From contig CAZOBN010000088.1 in assembly GCA_964577835.1 (NCBI GenBank), forward strand, positions 1 to 13,085: DNA of 13,085 nt, written 5' to 3'. This DNA comes from CAVVYA01 sp964577835 (lineage in GTDB: Bacteria; Pseudomonadota; Alphaproteobacteria; SMXQ01). This document shows, piece after piece, positions 1 to 6,878 of the stretch. The position numbers and the translations under genes were made by a program. The notes beneath the pieces were generated by a model. It did no database searches and was not told the origin of the DNA. It worked only from the letters and a program-made list of their open reading frames with translations. How positions within the stretch are numbered: position 1 is the first letter of the stretch; each line of letters begins with the position of its first letter.

Positions 1-509
1 CTCGCCAGCGCGTGACAGGTGTCGATGCGCGCCGGCCGCTTGCCTTTTGCTTCTCCGGCGGGAATGCCATCCGCCGATTTGACGCGCGAGGGGCCGATGG
101 TCTGGAACGCTACCGTCGCCATCGGCCCGAGCATCTCCACTAGATGAACGCAGCCCTTCACGCCGCCGAGCAGGCTCTTGACCTTCATGAACCAGCCGGG
201 GGCGATGCGCAGACCCTTCAGCACGGCGAAGTTCGGCGTGATCGCCGGGCAGGCGGCGAGCGGGCCCTTGTCGAGCGTCACCTCGATATCGCGCACCAGC
301 AGGGTGTCGTCCAGCGTCAGGCGGATCCACATGTCGTGCACCGGCGTGCCCGGCGTGATGGTGCCGCGATGCTCGTTCTGGAACTCGTAGGTCTTGGTGT
401 CCGCCATGTGGCCTTCGATGTCCCACAGGCCGTCATCGCGGCGGTAGCCGCGCATGTCGAGCAGGCGGGTATGACGATGCTCGCGGGGAGCCGGTTCACT
501 GAGCGGCAT
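1..509 (-). CDS. DUF2889 domain-containing protein (partial, C-terminus off the window)
   Basis: This minus-strand frame opens at the ATG at 509 and reads 169 codons without a stop to the left edge, so the C-terminus is missing. The N-terminus begins MPLSEPAPREHRHTR. A conserved block follows at about residues 20-45, with GYRRDDGLWDIEGH and then a DTKTYEF segment. HDMWIRLTLDD lies near residue 58, and GCVHLVEMLGPMA falls in the last third. This arrangement is what I recall for the DUF2889 family, whose function is not established. The protein is soluble, with no signal peptide or membrane segment, and carries several conserved His, Asp and Glu residues that could bind a ligand or metal (inference). 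A short GAGAG lies about 6 bases before the start as a weak ribosome site. The gene is co-directional with the upstream CorC-like gene, 101 bases away, so it may be the last gene of that unit. The family call is from memory of the motifs, not a search. Confidence 0.82.
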   Translation of the reverse strand, partial: MPLSEPAPREHRHTRLLDMRGYRRDDGLWDIEGHMADTKTYEFQNEHRGTITPGTPVHDMWIRLTLDDTLLVRDIEVTLDKGPLAACPAITPNFAVLKGLRIAPGWFMKVKSLLGGVKGCVHLVEMLGPMATVAFQTIGPSRVKSADGIPAGEAKGKRPARIDTCHALA

Positions 510-584
510 GGCATCTCTCGAATAAGGAGTCTGCGCGAATCATAGCCGGCGCATTCCGGCGTCACAAGGGCGGCCCGGGCGATG

Positions 585-608
585 GGTCAGCGCCAAGCCC
601 GGCTGACC
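585..608 (-). terminator. Hairpin just after the CorC-like gene (possible weak terminator)
   Basis: GGTCAGC (585-591) and GCTGACC (602-608) form a perfect 7-bp stem around a 10-base loop, starting 2 bases beyond the CorC-like stop codon at 611. No T-run follows, so it is not a classic intrinsic terminator. It could be a 3'-end stabilising hairpin or attenuator between this gene and the DUF2889 gene. Confidence 0.3.
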
Positions 609-610
609 GC

Positions 611-1936
611 TCAGGCGGCGTGTGAAGAATTGGCCGACCGCGCCGCGATCAGGCCCAGGTCCCGGCGGTTGGTGGGCGGGGCGATCTTGAGGAGGGTGAT
701 CTGATTGCGTTTGCGCTGCAGGATCTCGAAGCGGAAATCGTGGAAGACGAAGGTCTGCCCCACGTCGGGGATCTGCCGCGATTCGTGCAGCACGAGGCCC
801 GCCACGGTGGCCGCCTCCTCGTCGGGCAGGGTCCAGTCGAAGCGGCGGTTGAGGTCGCGGATCGTCGCCGTTCCCTCGACCACCACGGTACCGTCAGGCG
901 CCAGGCTGACTCCCGGCGTCGTCACATCGTGCTCGTCGGCGATGTCGCCGACGATTTCCTCGAGAATATCCTCGAGCGTCACGGTTCCCATGAAAGCGCC
1001 ATATTCGTCGACCACCACGGCGAAATGCTTGCGCCGGCGGCGGAACGCCTCGAGCTGATGGAGCAGGCTTCGCGTGTCCGGCACGAACCACGGCGGCGTG
1101 GCGACCGCCAGGATGTCGGACTTCTCCAGCTCGCCCTTGCGGCTACGCAGCGCCTGCAGCACGGCCTTGCTATGGAGGATGCCGATGATGTTGTCGGGCG
1201 TGTCGCGCCACAGCGGGATGCGGGTGAAGCGCGAACTGACGATCTGATCGAGAATCTCGTTCATCGGCGCGTCGATATCGATCATCGCCACGTCCTGGCG
1301 GTGCGTCATGATCTCGCTGACCTCGACCTCGTCGAGCTCGACGATGCTCTGCAGCATCGCGCGCTCCTGATGGATATCGCCGGCCTCCCGGGCGAGGACT
1401 TCGATGGCGCCGCGCAGGCTGTGGATCGGGCTGAGCAATATGGCGCTCGCCTCCGGGTCCTTGCCGAACCGTCGCAGCATGAGGGTGACGAGCCAGGACA
1501 AAGCGGCGGCGACGGGCGCCAGCATGGTGACGCACGGCCGCACCGCGGGTACGAGAAGCAGCGCAGCCTCCACCGAATGCCGTAAGGCCAATGTGCGGGG
1601 CAGGATCTCGCAGAACACGAGGAGGAGCAGGATGGTCGCGGCGGCGGCAAAAGCGATGCCCGGAGCACCCAGCATCTCGACCAGCACACCCGCGATCATG
1701 ACGGCCGCGCCGATCGAGGTGAGATACTTGCCGACCAGCAGGCCGCCGATCAGCCGTTCCTTGTCGCGTCGGAGCGCGAGGACCAGGTGCGCATTCAGGT
1801 CGCCCTGCTTTTCGCGCTGGTGGAGGACGGCGCGCGGCGCAGCCATGATGGCCATTTCCGCCGCGGTAAAGAACGCCGACAGCGCCATGAGCGCGACAGC
1901 ACCGGCGAACAGGGACAACAGAAGCGTGGCATCCAT
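611..1936 (-). CDS. HlyC/CorC-family CNNM and CBS-domain membrane transporter-like protein
   Basis: This 441-residue membrane protein has the usual three-part build of the hemolysin/CorC family. An N-terminal CNNM (DUF21) domain spans about residues 1-185, with a first helix followed by the SAFFTAAEMA motif and three more hydrophobic stretches. A CBS pair follows at about 190-330, with IMTHRQDV at its start and VVVDEYGAFMGTVTLEDILEE in the second repeat. A CorC_HlyC C-terminal domain occupies about 345-425. Proteins of this class are linked to magnesium or cobalt efflux or homeostasis; the hemolysin name is historical. The ion here is inferred. The ATG at 1936 is chosen over a TTG two codons upstream (1942) because AAAAGG at 1945-1950 sits 8 bases before the ATG but only 2 before the TTG. 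The gene lies 66 bases after aroB on the same strand, a pairing I recall as common in alphaproteobacteria. Confidence 0.9.
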   Translation of the reverse strand: MDATLLLSLFAGAVALMALSAFFTAAEMAIMAAPRAVLHQREKQGDLNAHLVLALRRDKERLIGGLLVGKYLTSIGAAVMIAGVLVEMLGAPGIAFAAAATILLLLVFCEILPRTLALRHSVEAALLLVPAVRPCVTMLAPVAAALSWLVTLMLRRFGKDPEASAILLSPIHSLRGAIEVLAREAGDIHQERAMLQSIVELDEVEVSEIMTHRQDVAMIDIDAPMNEILDQIVSSRFTRIPLWRDTPDNIIGILHSKAVLQALRSRKGELEKSDILAVATPPWFVPDTRSLLHQLEAFRRRRKHFAVVVDEYGAFMGTVTLEDILEEIVGDIADEHDVTTPGVSLAPDGTVVVEGTATIRDLNRRFDWTLPDEEAATVAGLVLHESRQIPDVGQTFVFHDFRFEILQRKRNQITLLKIAPPTNRRDLGLIAARSANSSHAA

Positions 1937-1944
1937 ACCCAAAA

Positions 1945-1950
1945 CCTTTT
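1945..1950 (-). promoter_or_regulatory. Ribosome binding site deciding the CorC-like start
   Basis: On the minus strand this reads AAAAGG, with an 8-base spacer (TTTTGGGT) to the ATG at 1936. The alternative TTG at 1942 would leave a spacer of only 2 bases, too short for normal initiation. Confidence 0.55.
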
Positions 1951-2002
1951 AGAGACCGGCCCGCGTCAGCCCCGGCCTCGGTGAACGGGCGCCGCCATCG
2001 GA

Positions 2003-3130
2003 TTAAGCGGCGGCGGCATCCTGCAGCACGGCTTCTACCATGGCGAGATCGATGCCGCGCGCGATGAACGCCTTGCCGATGCCGCGCGCCAGGATGAAGG
2101 TGACCTTGCCGTCGCGGACTTTCTTGTCCTTGGACATATGGGCGAGCAGGCCGCGGATATTCCAGCCGTGCTGACCGCGCGGTGTCCTGATGTCGCCCAA
2201 TCCGGCCGGCAGGCCGACGGCCCGCAGGTGACGGCGCACCCGCGCGGCATCGGCGGCCGGGCACAGGCCGAGCCGCACCGACAGATCGAAGGCGAGCGCC
2301 ATGCCGGCGGCCACCGCTTCGCCATGCAGCAGATCCGGTCCATAGCCGGTCTCGGTTTCCAAGGCGTGCGCAAACGTGTGGCCGAGGTTGAGCAGGGCGC
2401 GCTCGCCCTGTTCCTTTTCGTCCGCCGCGACGATGGCCGCCTTGGCGCGGCAGCTCGTCGCCACCGCATGGCGCCGCGCCGCGCTGTCGCCGTTCGCAAC
2501 GGCCTCGCCATTGGCCTCGAGCCATTGGAAGAAGGTCAGGTCGTTGATCAGGCCGTATTTCGCCACTTCGGCGTAACCGGCCAGCACCTCGCGCCTGGGC
2601 AGGGTCTGCAGCACATCCACATCGGCCAGCACCAGCCGTGGCTGGTGGAAGGCGCCGACCAGGTTCTTGCCCTGGGGCATGTCGATCGCCGTCTTGCCGC
2701 CGACCGAGCTGTCGACCTGGGCGAGGAGCGTGGTCGGCACCTGGATGAAGTCGATGCCGCGCAGCAGCACCGCCGCGGCGAAGCCGGCGAGATCGCCGAT
2801 GACGCCGCCGCCGAGCGCGACCAGCATGGTGCCGCGCTCGATGCCGCGCTCGAGCAAATCGCCGGTCAGTTGTTGCAGGTGTTCGAAGCTCTTGGTGTGC
2901 TCGCCCGGCGGCAGGACGACGGACTCGTGCGCGACGCCGGCGCGCTCGAGCGCCGCGTCCAGGCGCGCCAAGTGCAGGCCGGCGACGTTCGTGTCGGTGA
3001 CGACGATGACGCGCTTCTGGCGCAGCAGCGGCGCCATGTGGTGCCCAGCCTCGTCGAGCAGGCCGCTGCCGACCTTGACGGTGTAGCTGCGCTCACCGAG
3101 GGAAACTGCAATGTCGGTCGAACTGCTCAT
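2003..3130 (-). CDS. aroB: 3-dehydroquinate synthase
   Basis: AroB converts DAHP to 3-dehydroquinate, the second step of the shikimate pathway, in the cytoplasm, using NAD and a divalent metal. The protein has 375 residues, close to the usual 360-370. The NAD-binding loop LGGGVIGD lies at 106-113, followed by QVPTTLLAQVDSSVGGKT at about 130-147 and GKNLVGAFHQP near 154-164. The metal ligands expected for the family are present: E188 in GYAEVAKYG, H251 in NLGHTFAHA and H269 in LLHGEAV. The frame stays open further upstream, but that part is the shadow of aroK; MSSSTDIAVSLGERSY fits a normal AroB N-terminus. The ATG start overlaps the aroK stop as ATGA (3130-3127), with AGGA five bases upstream inside aroK, which suggests translational coupling. 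Confidence 0.97.
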   Translation of the reverse strand: MSSSTDIAVSLGERSYTVKVGSGLLDEAGHHMAPLLRQKRVIVVTDTNVAGLHLARLDAALERAGVAHESVVLPPGEHTKSFEHLQQLTGDLLERGIERGTMLVALGGGVIGDLAGFAAAVLLRGIDFIQVPTTLLAQVDSSVGGKTAIDMPQGKNLVGAFHQPRLVLADVDVLQTLPRREVLAGYAEVAKYGLINDLTFFQWLEANGEAVANGDSAARRHAVATSCRAKAAIVAADEKEQGERALLNLGHTFAHALETETGYGPDLLHGEAVAAGMALAFDLSVRLGLCPAADAARVRRHLRAVGLPAGLGDIRTPRGQHGWNIRGLLAHMSKDKKVRDGKVTFILARGIGKAFIARGIDLAMVEAVLQDAAAA

Positions 3131-3717
3131 GGCGATCCTGCGCCCTCGATCGTGCGCTGAAGGCCGGCGGTGCCGTTTGCCGGTCGGGCGAGAAAATCCT
3201 GCACGGCGGCGATCACGGCGTCCGCCACTTGATCCGGCGTATGGTCGCCGCTGTCGATCACCACGTCGGCTTCGCCGTAGACCGGCTCGCGCACGGCGAG
3301 CAGGTCGGCGAGGATCGCGCGCGGATCGCCGTTGTGGAGCAGCGGACGGTCGCGCCGGCGTCCGACGCGGCGCGTCAGCAGGTCGAGATCGGCGCGCAGC
3401 CAAACGGAGATGCCGCGCTCGCGGATCTTGGCCCGGGTGTCGGCGTTCATGAAGGCGCCGCCGCCGGTCGCCAGCACGCACACCGGTCCTTCCAGCAGGC
3501 GGGCGATGACGCGGCGCTCGCCGTTGCGGAACGCCGTCTCGCCGTCGCGCGCGAAGATCTCGGCGATGGTTGCCTGGGCGGCGGTTTCGATCTCGTGGTC
3601 GGCATCGACGAAGGGCAGGCCGAGCTTATGGGCGAGCTGCCGGCCGACCGAGGTCTTGCCGGCCCCCATCATCCCGATCAGCACGAGAGACTTCGGAGTG
3701 GTCAGGCGCGTCGACAT
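3127..3717 (-). CDS. aroK: Shikimate kinase
   Basis: This enzyme phosphorylates shikimate at the 3-hydroxyl using ATP, the fifth step of the shikimate pathway. It is 196 residues long, slightly above the usual 170-180 because of a short tail after residue 175. The Walker A motif GMMGAGKT is at 15-22. D38 and D40 in VDADHEIE match the magnesium and shikimate aspartates. R64 in AFRNGERRV, GGGAF at 85-89, the lid RPLL at 124-127 and R143 in REPVYGEAD complete the active site. The ATG at 3717 gives a typical N-terminus; the upstream region offers only a weak AAGG very close to the start. The gene is first of the minus-strand aroK-aroB-CorC unit, and its stop overlaps the aroB start by 4 bases. 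Confidence 0.96.
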   Translation of the reverse strand: MSTRLTTPKSLVLIGMMGAGKTSVGRQLAHKLGLPFVDADHEIETAAQATIAEIFARDGETAFRNGERRVIARLLEGPVCVLATGGGAFMNADTRAKIRERGISVWLRADLDLLTRRVGRRRDRPLLHNGDPRAILADLLAVREPVYGEADVVIDSGDHTPDQVADAVIAAVQDFLARPANGTAGLQRTIEGAGSP

Positions 3718-3997
3718 GCCTTGGCACGCGCCTTGGCGCGCGGATCGGGGGCGCCGGAGAAGGGGTGCGGCGCCAGCGGGGATGGTTGCAACAGCCCGGC
3801 CGAGCCGCTAGGTTGCCGCTCATTGAACATCCTCGGAACTTACCATACGCCATGCGGCATGTCGCGCGCCAACGGCATGAAATTCCCCGGATATCGGGAC
3901 GCCCGGCCGCCTGCGGAGCCGCTTTTGGCGGCACTCGACGCCCGCTCCCGCCGCGCCGCTTCATCTCCCGCCCCCCAGCCCAAGGTCTCCTATCCCC
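3718..3997. promoter_or_regulatory. Divergent intergenic region between aroK and the xerD cluster
   Basis: This 280-base gap must carry promoters for both directions, since aroK is read leftward and the small membrane protein rightward. The best minus-strand candidate I see is TTGGCG (3867-3872 on the plus strand as CGCCAA) with TATGGT (plus ACCATA, 3842-3847). Their spacer is 19 bases, longer than ideal. On the plus strand TTGAAC at 3823-3828 is a possible -35, but no good -10 stands 16-18 bases after it. A short CATGC-G-GCATG palindrome lies at about 3851-3861. No open frame here looks like a real gene. Confidence 0.4.
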
Positions 3998-4138
3998 ATG
4001 TCGAAGTTAGCTCGCCTGGTTCTCATCGCTCTCGTGGTTGCTCTCGTCGGGGTGGGGATCTTCCTCGCCACCTGGGATATTCCGGCGCCCACCGCGCCCG
4101 TGGAGAAAGTGATCCCCAATGACCGCTTGCGACCGTAA
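3998..4138 (+). CDS. Small conserved-looking single-pass membrane protein, 46 residues
   Basis: This short frame encodes 46 residues: a basic start (MSKLAR), one hydrophobic helix at about residues 7-24 rich in Val, Leu and Ile, then a proline-rich segment (IPAPTAPVEKVIPNDR) ending in RLRP. It looks like a bona fide inner-membrane protein with a short periplasmic tail, or an uncleaved signal anchor. I recall similar short proteins with an IPxPTxxVEKVIPND tail upstream of xerD in other Rhodospirillales, but cannot confirm this here. Function is unknown. AAGG at 3982-3985 lies 12 bases before the ATG, a longer spacer than usual. The last 20 bases overlap the ATG (4119) of the next gene; if that gene starts at its GTG (4149) instead, the gap is 10 bases. 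Either way the two are likely co-transcribed. Confidence 0.72.
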   Translation: MSKLARLVLIALVVALVGVGIFLATWDIPAPTAPVEKVIPNDRLRP

Positions 4139-5909
4139 AGCCGTTCCCGTGTCGAAAATCGTGGCGCGGCGCGCGGGCATCGCCTTCGCTGCCGCCGTGA
4201 CCATGCTCGGACTGGCGGCGGACGCCGGCGCGCAGGGCGCTCCGACGCGTCTGCTGCCGGCCACGCCGCCGCCGGCCGCGGCACCCGTGGCGCAAGAGGA
4301 TGCGCCAGCCGGACGACCCGGTTTCTTCAGCGTCGAGGAACTGCGGGCCGTCAGCGGCGATTCGTTCGGCGTCCTCGACGGCGACGCCGGTCTCGGTCTC
4401 GATCTGTGGCGCGGCACGCGGCGTAGCCAACTGATCGAGCTGTTGTCCGTCATGCCGGGCGCGACGCGCTCCCATGCCATGAATGCCCTGAGCCGGCGTC
4501 TGCTTTTGACCACCGCGACCATGCCGCCGTCCGAGCCGGACACGGCAAGCAAACCGAATTTGCTGATGTTGCGCGCGAGCCGCCTTGCCGCCCTCGGCGA
4601 TTATGAAGGATTGTCCCGCCTGATCGCGGCCGCGCCGGGACGGGTGGAGGACGAGTCTCTGCTGCGCCAGTCGGTCGAAGGGGCGCTGCTCGCCGGCGAC
4701 AACGCGGGAGCCTGCCGGCGAGCGCGCGCGCAGATCGGCAGATTCACGGATTCGTTCTGGCAGAAAACCGTGATCTTTTGCCAGATGATCACCGGCGAAC
4801 AGGGCCAAGCCAATCTCGGCGCGTCGCTCATGCGCGAGCAGGATCCGAAGGGCGATGCCACATTCCACGCGCTGCTCGCCGCCATGCAGGGCGATCGGCA
4901 GGCCAAAATCGCCAATCTGCCGGCGCCGACGCCGCTCGACGTCGCCATGCTGAATGCGGCCAAGGTGCAGATCCCCAGCGACGCCATGGATACACGCGAC
5001 GCCGGCATGCTCGCCGCCATGGCGCGCAATGCGGCGACGCCGGTCGACACGCAGCTGGGGCTCGGCGAGCGCGCCGAGGCGGTCGGCACGCTGAGCACGT
5101 CCGAATTGGCGCAGATCTACGGCGCGATGAAATTCACGCCGCAGCAGATCGCCAATGCGCTGAGCGAGTCGGACTCGCTCGGCGGCGCCCGTGGACGCGC
5201 GCTGCTCTATGTCGCCCAGAGCCGCCAGAACAATGCGGCCGCCCGTGCCGAGCTGCTGCAGCGCGCCTATGTGGCCGCGCGCGCAGCGGGTCTCTATCCG
5301 ACGGCGGTGCGGCTCTATGCCGAGCCGCTCAAGGCGATCCCCGCGACCGACGACCTCGGCTGGTTCGCCGGCGAAGCGGCGCGCGCGTCGTTCGCCGGCA
5401 ACGAGCCGCTTCAGGCGCGCACCTGGTTGGCCGCGGGACTCGGCTTCCGTCCCGCCGCCGGTGCCGAAGGCCTGGCGGCCGATGTCGCGGCGCTGCCCTA
5501 TGAACTGCTCGGCAGCGAGAAGACAATCCCCTGGGACAACGCCCGCTGGCAGCGCTGGAAACAGGCGCAAGGCACTTCCGCGAAGGTCAAGGCGACCATT
5601 CTGCTCGCCCTGCTCGAAGGGCTGGATCGCCCGGCGCCCGACGAGGCGTGGGACGGCCTGGCCGTGGTCGATATCGATCCGGCTGCCCACTTGCCGTCGC
5701 CGGCCGTGTTGCGCCGGCTCGAAGTCGCGGCGGCCACCGAGCGGCGCGGTGCGGCGGTGCTCGGCGCGCTGGCGACCTTCGGACCGGAAGGCCCGGCCGG
5801 TACCCATCCCATTGTGCTCGGCATGGCGATCGCCGGCCTGCGGCAAATCGGCTTGCAGGCGGACGCGCGCGCGCTCGCTCTCGACGCCGCCGTCGGCGCC
5901 GGACTTTAG
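4119..5909 (+). CDS. Secreted alanine-rich alpha-helical protein of unknown function
   Basis: From the ATG the product has 596 residues; a GTG at 4149 gives 586 and a cleaner signal peptide, beginning VSKIVARRAG, with a hydrophobic core and a likely cut after AGA (near residue 38 of the long form). The GTG may therefore be the true start. A Pro/Ala-rich linker follows (about 40-65), then a long body of helical, Ala- and Leu-rich segments that looks like degenerate TPR-type hairpins, for example around LLMLRASRLAALGDYEG and ARAELLQRAYVAARAAG. No catalytic motif is visible. The mature chain contains only two cysteines, C199 and C221 (long numbering), 22 residues apart, suggesting a disulfide in the periplasm. 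Relatives next to xerD have, as I recall, been labelled antifreeze-glycopeptide-related, a label based on composition that says nothing about function. It is followed by xerD after 8 bases. Confidence 0.75.
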   Translation: MTACDRKAVPVSKIVARRAGIAFAAAVTMLGLAADAGAQGAPTRLLPATPPPAAAPVAQEDAPAGRPGFFSVEELRAVSGDSFGVLDGDAGLGLDLWRGTRRSQLIELLSVMPGATRSHAMNALSRRLLLTTATMPPSEPDTASKPNLLMLRASRLAALGDYEGLSRLIAAAPGRVEDESLLRQSVEGALLAGDNAGACRRARAQIGRFTDSFWQKTVIFCQMITGEQGQANLGASLMREQDPKGDATFHALLAAMQGDRQAKIANLPAPTPLDVAMLNAAKVQIPSDAMDTRDAGMLAAMARNAATPVDTQLGLGERAEAVGTLSTSELAQIYGAMKFTPQQIANALSESDSLGGARGRALLYVAQSRQNNAAARAELLQRAYVAARAAGLYPTAVRLYAEPLKAIPATDDLGWFAGEAARASFAGNEPLQARTWLAAGLGFRPAAGAEGLAADVAALPYELLGSEKTIPWDNARWQRWKQAQGTSAKVKATILLALLEGLDRPAPDEAWDGLAVVDIDPAAHLPSPAVLRRLEVAAATERRGAAVLGALATFGPEGPAGTHPIVLGMAIAGLRQIGLQADARALALDAAVGAGL

Positions 5910-5917
5910 GCGCGACG

Positions 5918-6874
5918 GTGGCCAGGCCGCGCGGCAGACAAGCGGCTCGGGCGCGTTTCCCGGAGCTCGGTCCGCACGGCGAGGCCTTCCTCGAAATGCT
6001 CGCCGCCGAGCGCGGCGCGGCAGTGAACACTCAGCTCTCCTACGCGCGCGATCTGGAACAGTTGCAGGATTGGCTGACCACCCTCGGCACCACACCGGCG
6101 GCGGCGGACGAGGCGGCGTTGCGCTCTTATCTCGGCGCGCTGTCGAAGGCCCAGGTAGCGCCCGCCACGGCCGCGCGACGGTTGTCCTGCCTGCGCCAGT
6201 TCTATCGCTTCCTGTTCAGCGAAGGCGTGCGCCAGGACGACCCGACCGCGCGGCTGGACAGCCCGCGCCAGGCGCGCAGTTTGCCGAAAATCCTGAGCGA
6301 AGAGGATGTCGAGCGTCTGCTCGCCGCCGCCCACGCTCAGGATGATGCGGAGGGGCTGCGGCTCGCGGCGCTGATCGAATTGCTCTATGCCACCGGCCTG
6401 CGCGTCTCCGAACTGGTCGGACTGCCGCTCGCGGCGATTCGCGACGGCACCGAAGCCATCCTGGTGCGCGGCAAGGGCGGCAAGGAGCGGCTGGTGCCGC
6501 TCAACGACGCGGCGCGCGATGCCTTGGCCGCCTACCTCAAGGTCCGCCCCGCGTTCGTCGGCGAAGGGTTGGAATCGCGCTGGCTGTTTCCGTCGCGCGG
6601 CGAGGCGGGCTATCTCACCCGTCAGCGCTTCGCGCAACTGTTGAAGGAGATCGCGATGCGCGCCGGCATTCCGCGCCACAAGATCTCGCCCCATGTGTTG
6701 CGTCATGCCTTCGCCAGCCATCTGCTGGCCCATGGCGCCGATTTGCGCAGCGTGCAGCAGATGCTGGGCCACGCCGACATCTCGACGACGCAGATCTATA
6801 CCCATGTGCTCGAGGAACGGCTGAAGTCGCTGGTGGCAAACCACCATCCGCTCGCGCGCAACGCCGGGAGCTGA
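5918..6874 (+). CDS. xerD: Tyrosine recombinase XerD
   Basis: XerD acts with XerC at the dif site near the terminus, under FtsK control, to resolve chromosome dimers. The product has 318 residues, somewhat longer than the about 298 of the E. coli protein because of a basic N-terminal extension. The SAM-like core-binding domain covers about 20-105 (EAFLEMLAAERG, then YARDLEQL). The catalytic domain follows, with R162 in TGLRVSEL, K186 in GKGGKER, H259 and R262 in HVLRHAFASH, H285 in LGHADIS and the nucleophile Y294 in IYTHV, so all catalytic residues are intact. The GTG at 5918 is chosen because it keeps the normal N-terminal domain and lies 8 bases after the preceding stop; the next in-frame ATG would cut into the first helix. 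A XerC identity is less likely, given the accA neighbourhood and the sequence, but is not fully excluded. Confidence 0.93.
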   Translation: MARPRGRQAARARFPELGPHGEAFLEMLAAERGAAVNTQLSYARDLEQLQDWLTTLGTTPAAADEAALRSYLGALSKAQVAPATAARRLSCLRQFYRFLFSEGVRQDDPTARLDSPRQARSLPKILSEEDVERLLAAAHAQDDAEGLRLAALIELLYATGLRVSELVGLPLAAIRDGTEAILVRGKGGKERLVPLNDAARDALAAYLKVRPAFVGEGLESRWLFPSRGEAGYLTRQRFAQLLKEIAMRAGIPRHKISPHVLRHAFASHLLAHGADLRSVQQMLGHADISTTQIYTHVLEERLKSLVANHHPLARNAGS

Positions 6875-6878
6875 CGTC

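Noticed and set aside
1170..2525. Minus-strand open frame overlapping the CorC-like and aroB genes in another frame
   Set aside because: The product is Arg/Ala/Gly-rich and spans two real genes out of frame; a shadow.
3131..3481. N-terminal extension of aroB by 117 codons
   Set aside because: The extension is Arg-rich and lies entirely within aroK in another frame. The ATG at 3130 gives a standard AroB N-terminus and an ATGA overlap.
3718..3997. Protein-coding gene in the divergent gap
   Set aside because: The open frames here run into neighbouring genes in the wrong frame and encode Arg/Pro-rich products without motifs.
4023..6095. Long open frame of 690 codons on the minus strand opposite the secreted protein gene and the xerD start
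   Set aside because: Its product is Arg-, Gly- and His-rich with no domain. It is the antisense shadow of strongly coding plus-strand genes, usual in very GC-rich DNA.
5918..6874. Integrase of a prophage or integron
   Set aside because: The sequence matches a housekeeping XerD, the neighbours are core genes, and there are no attachment repeats or phage genes.
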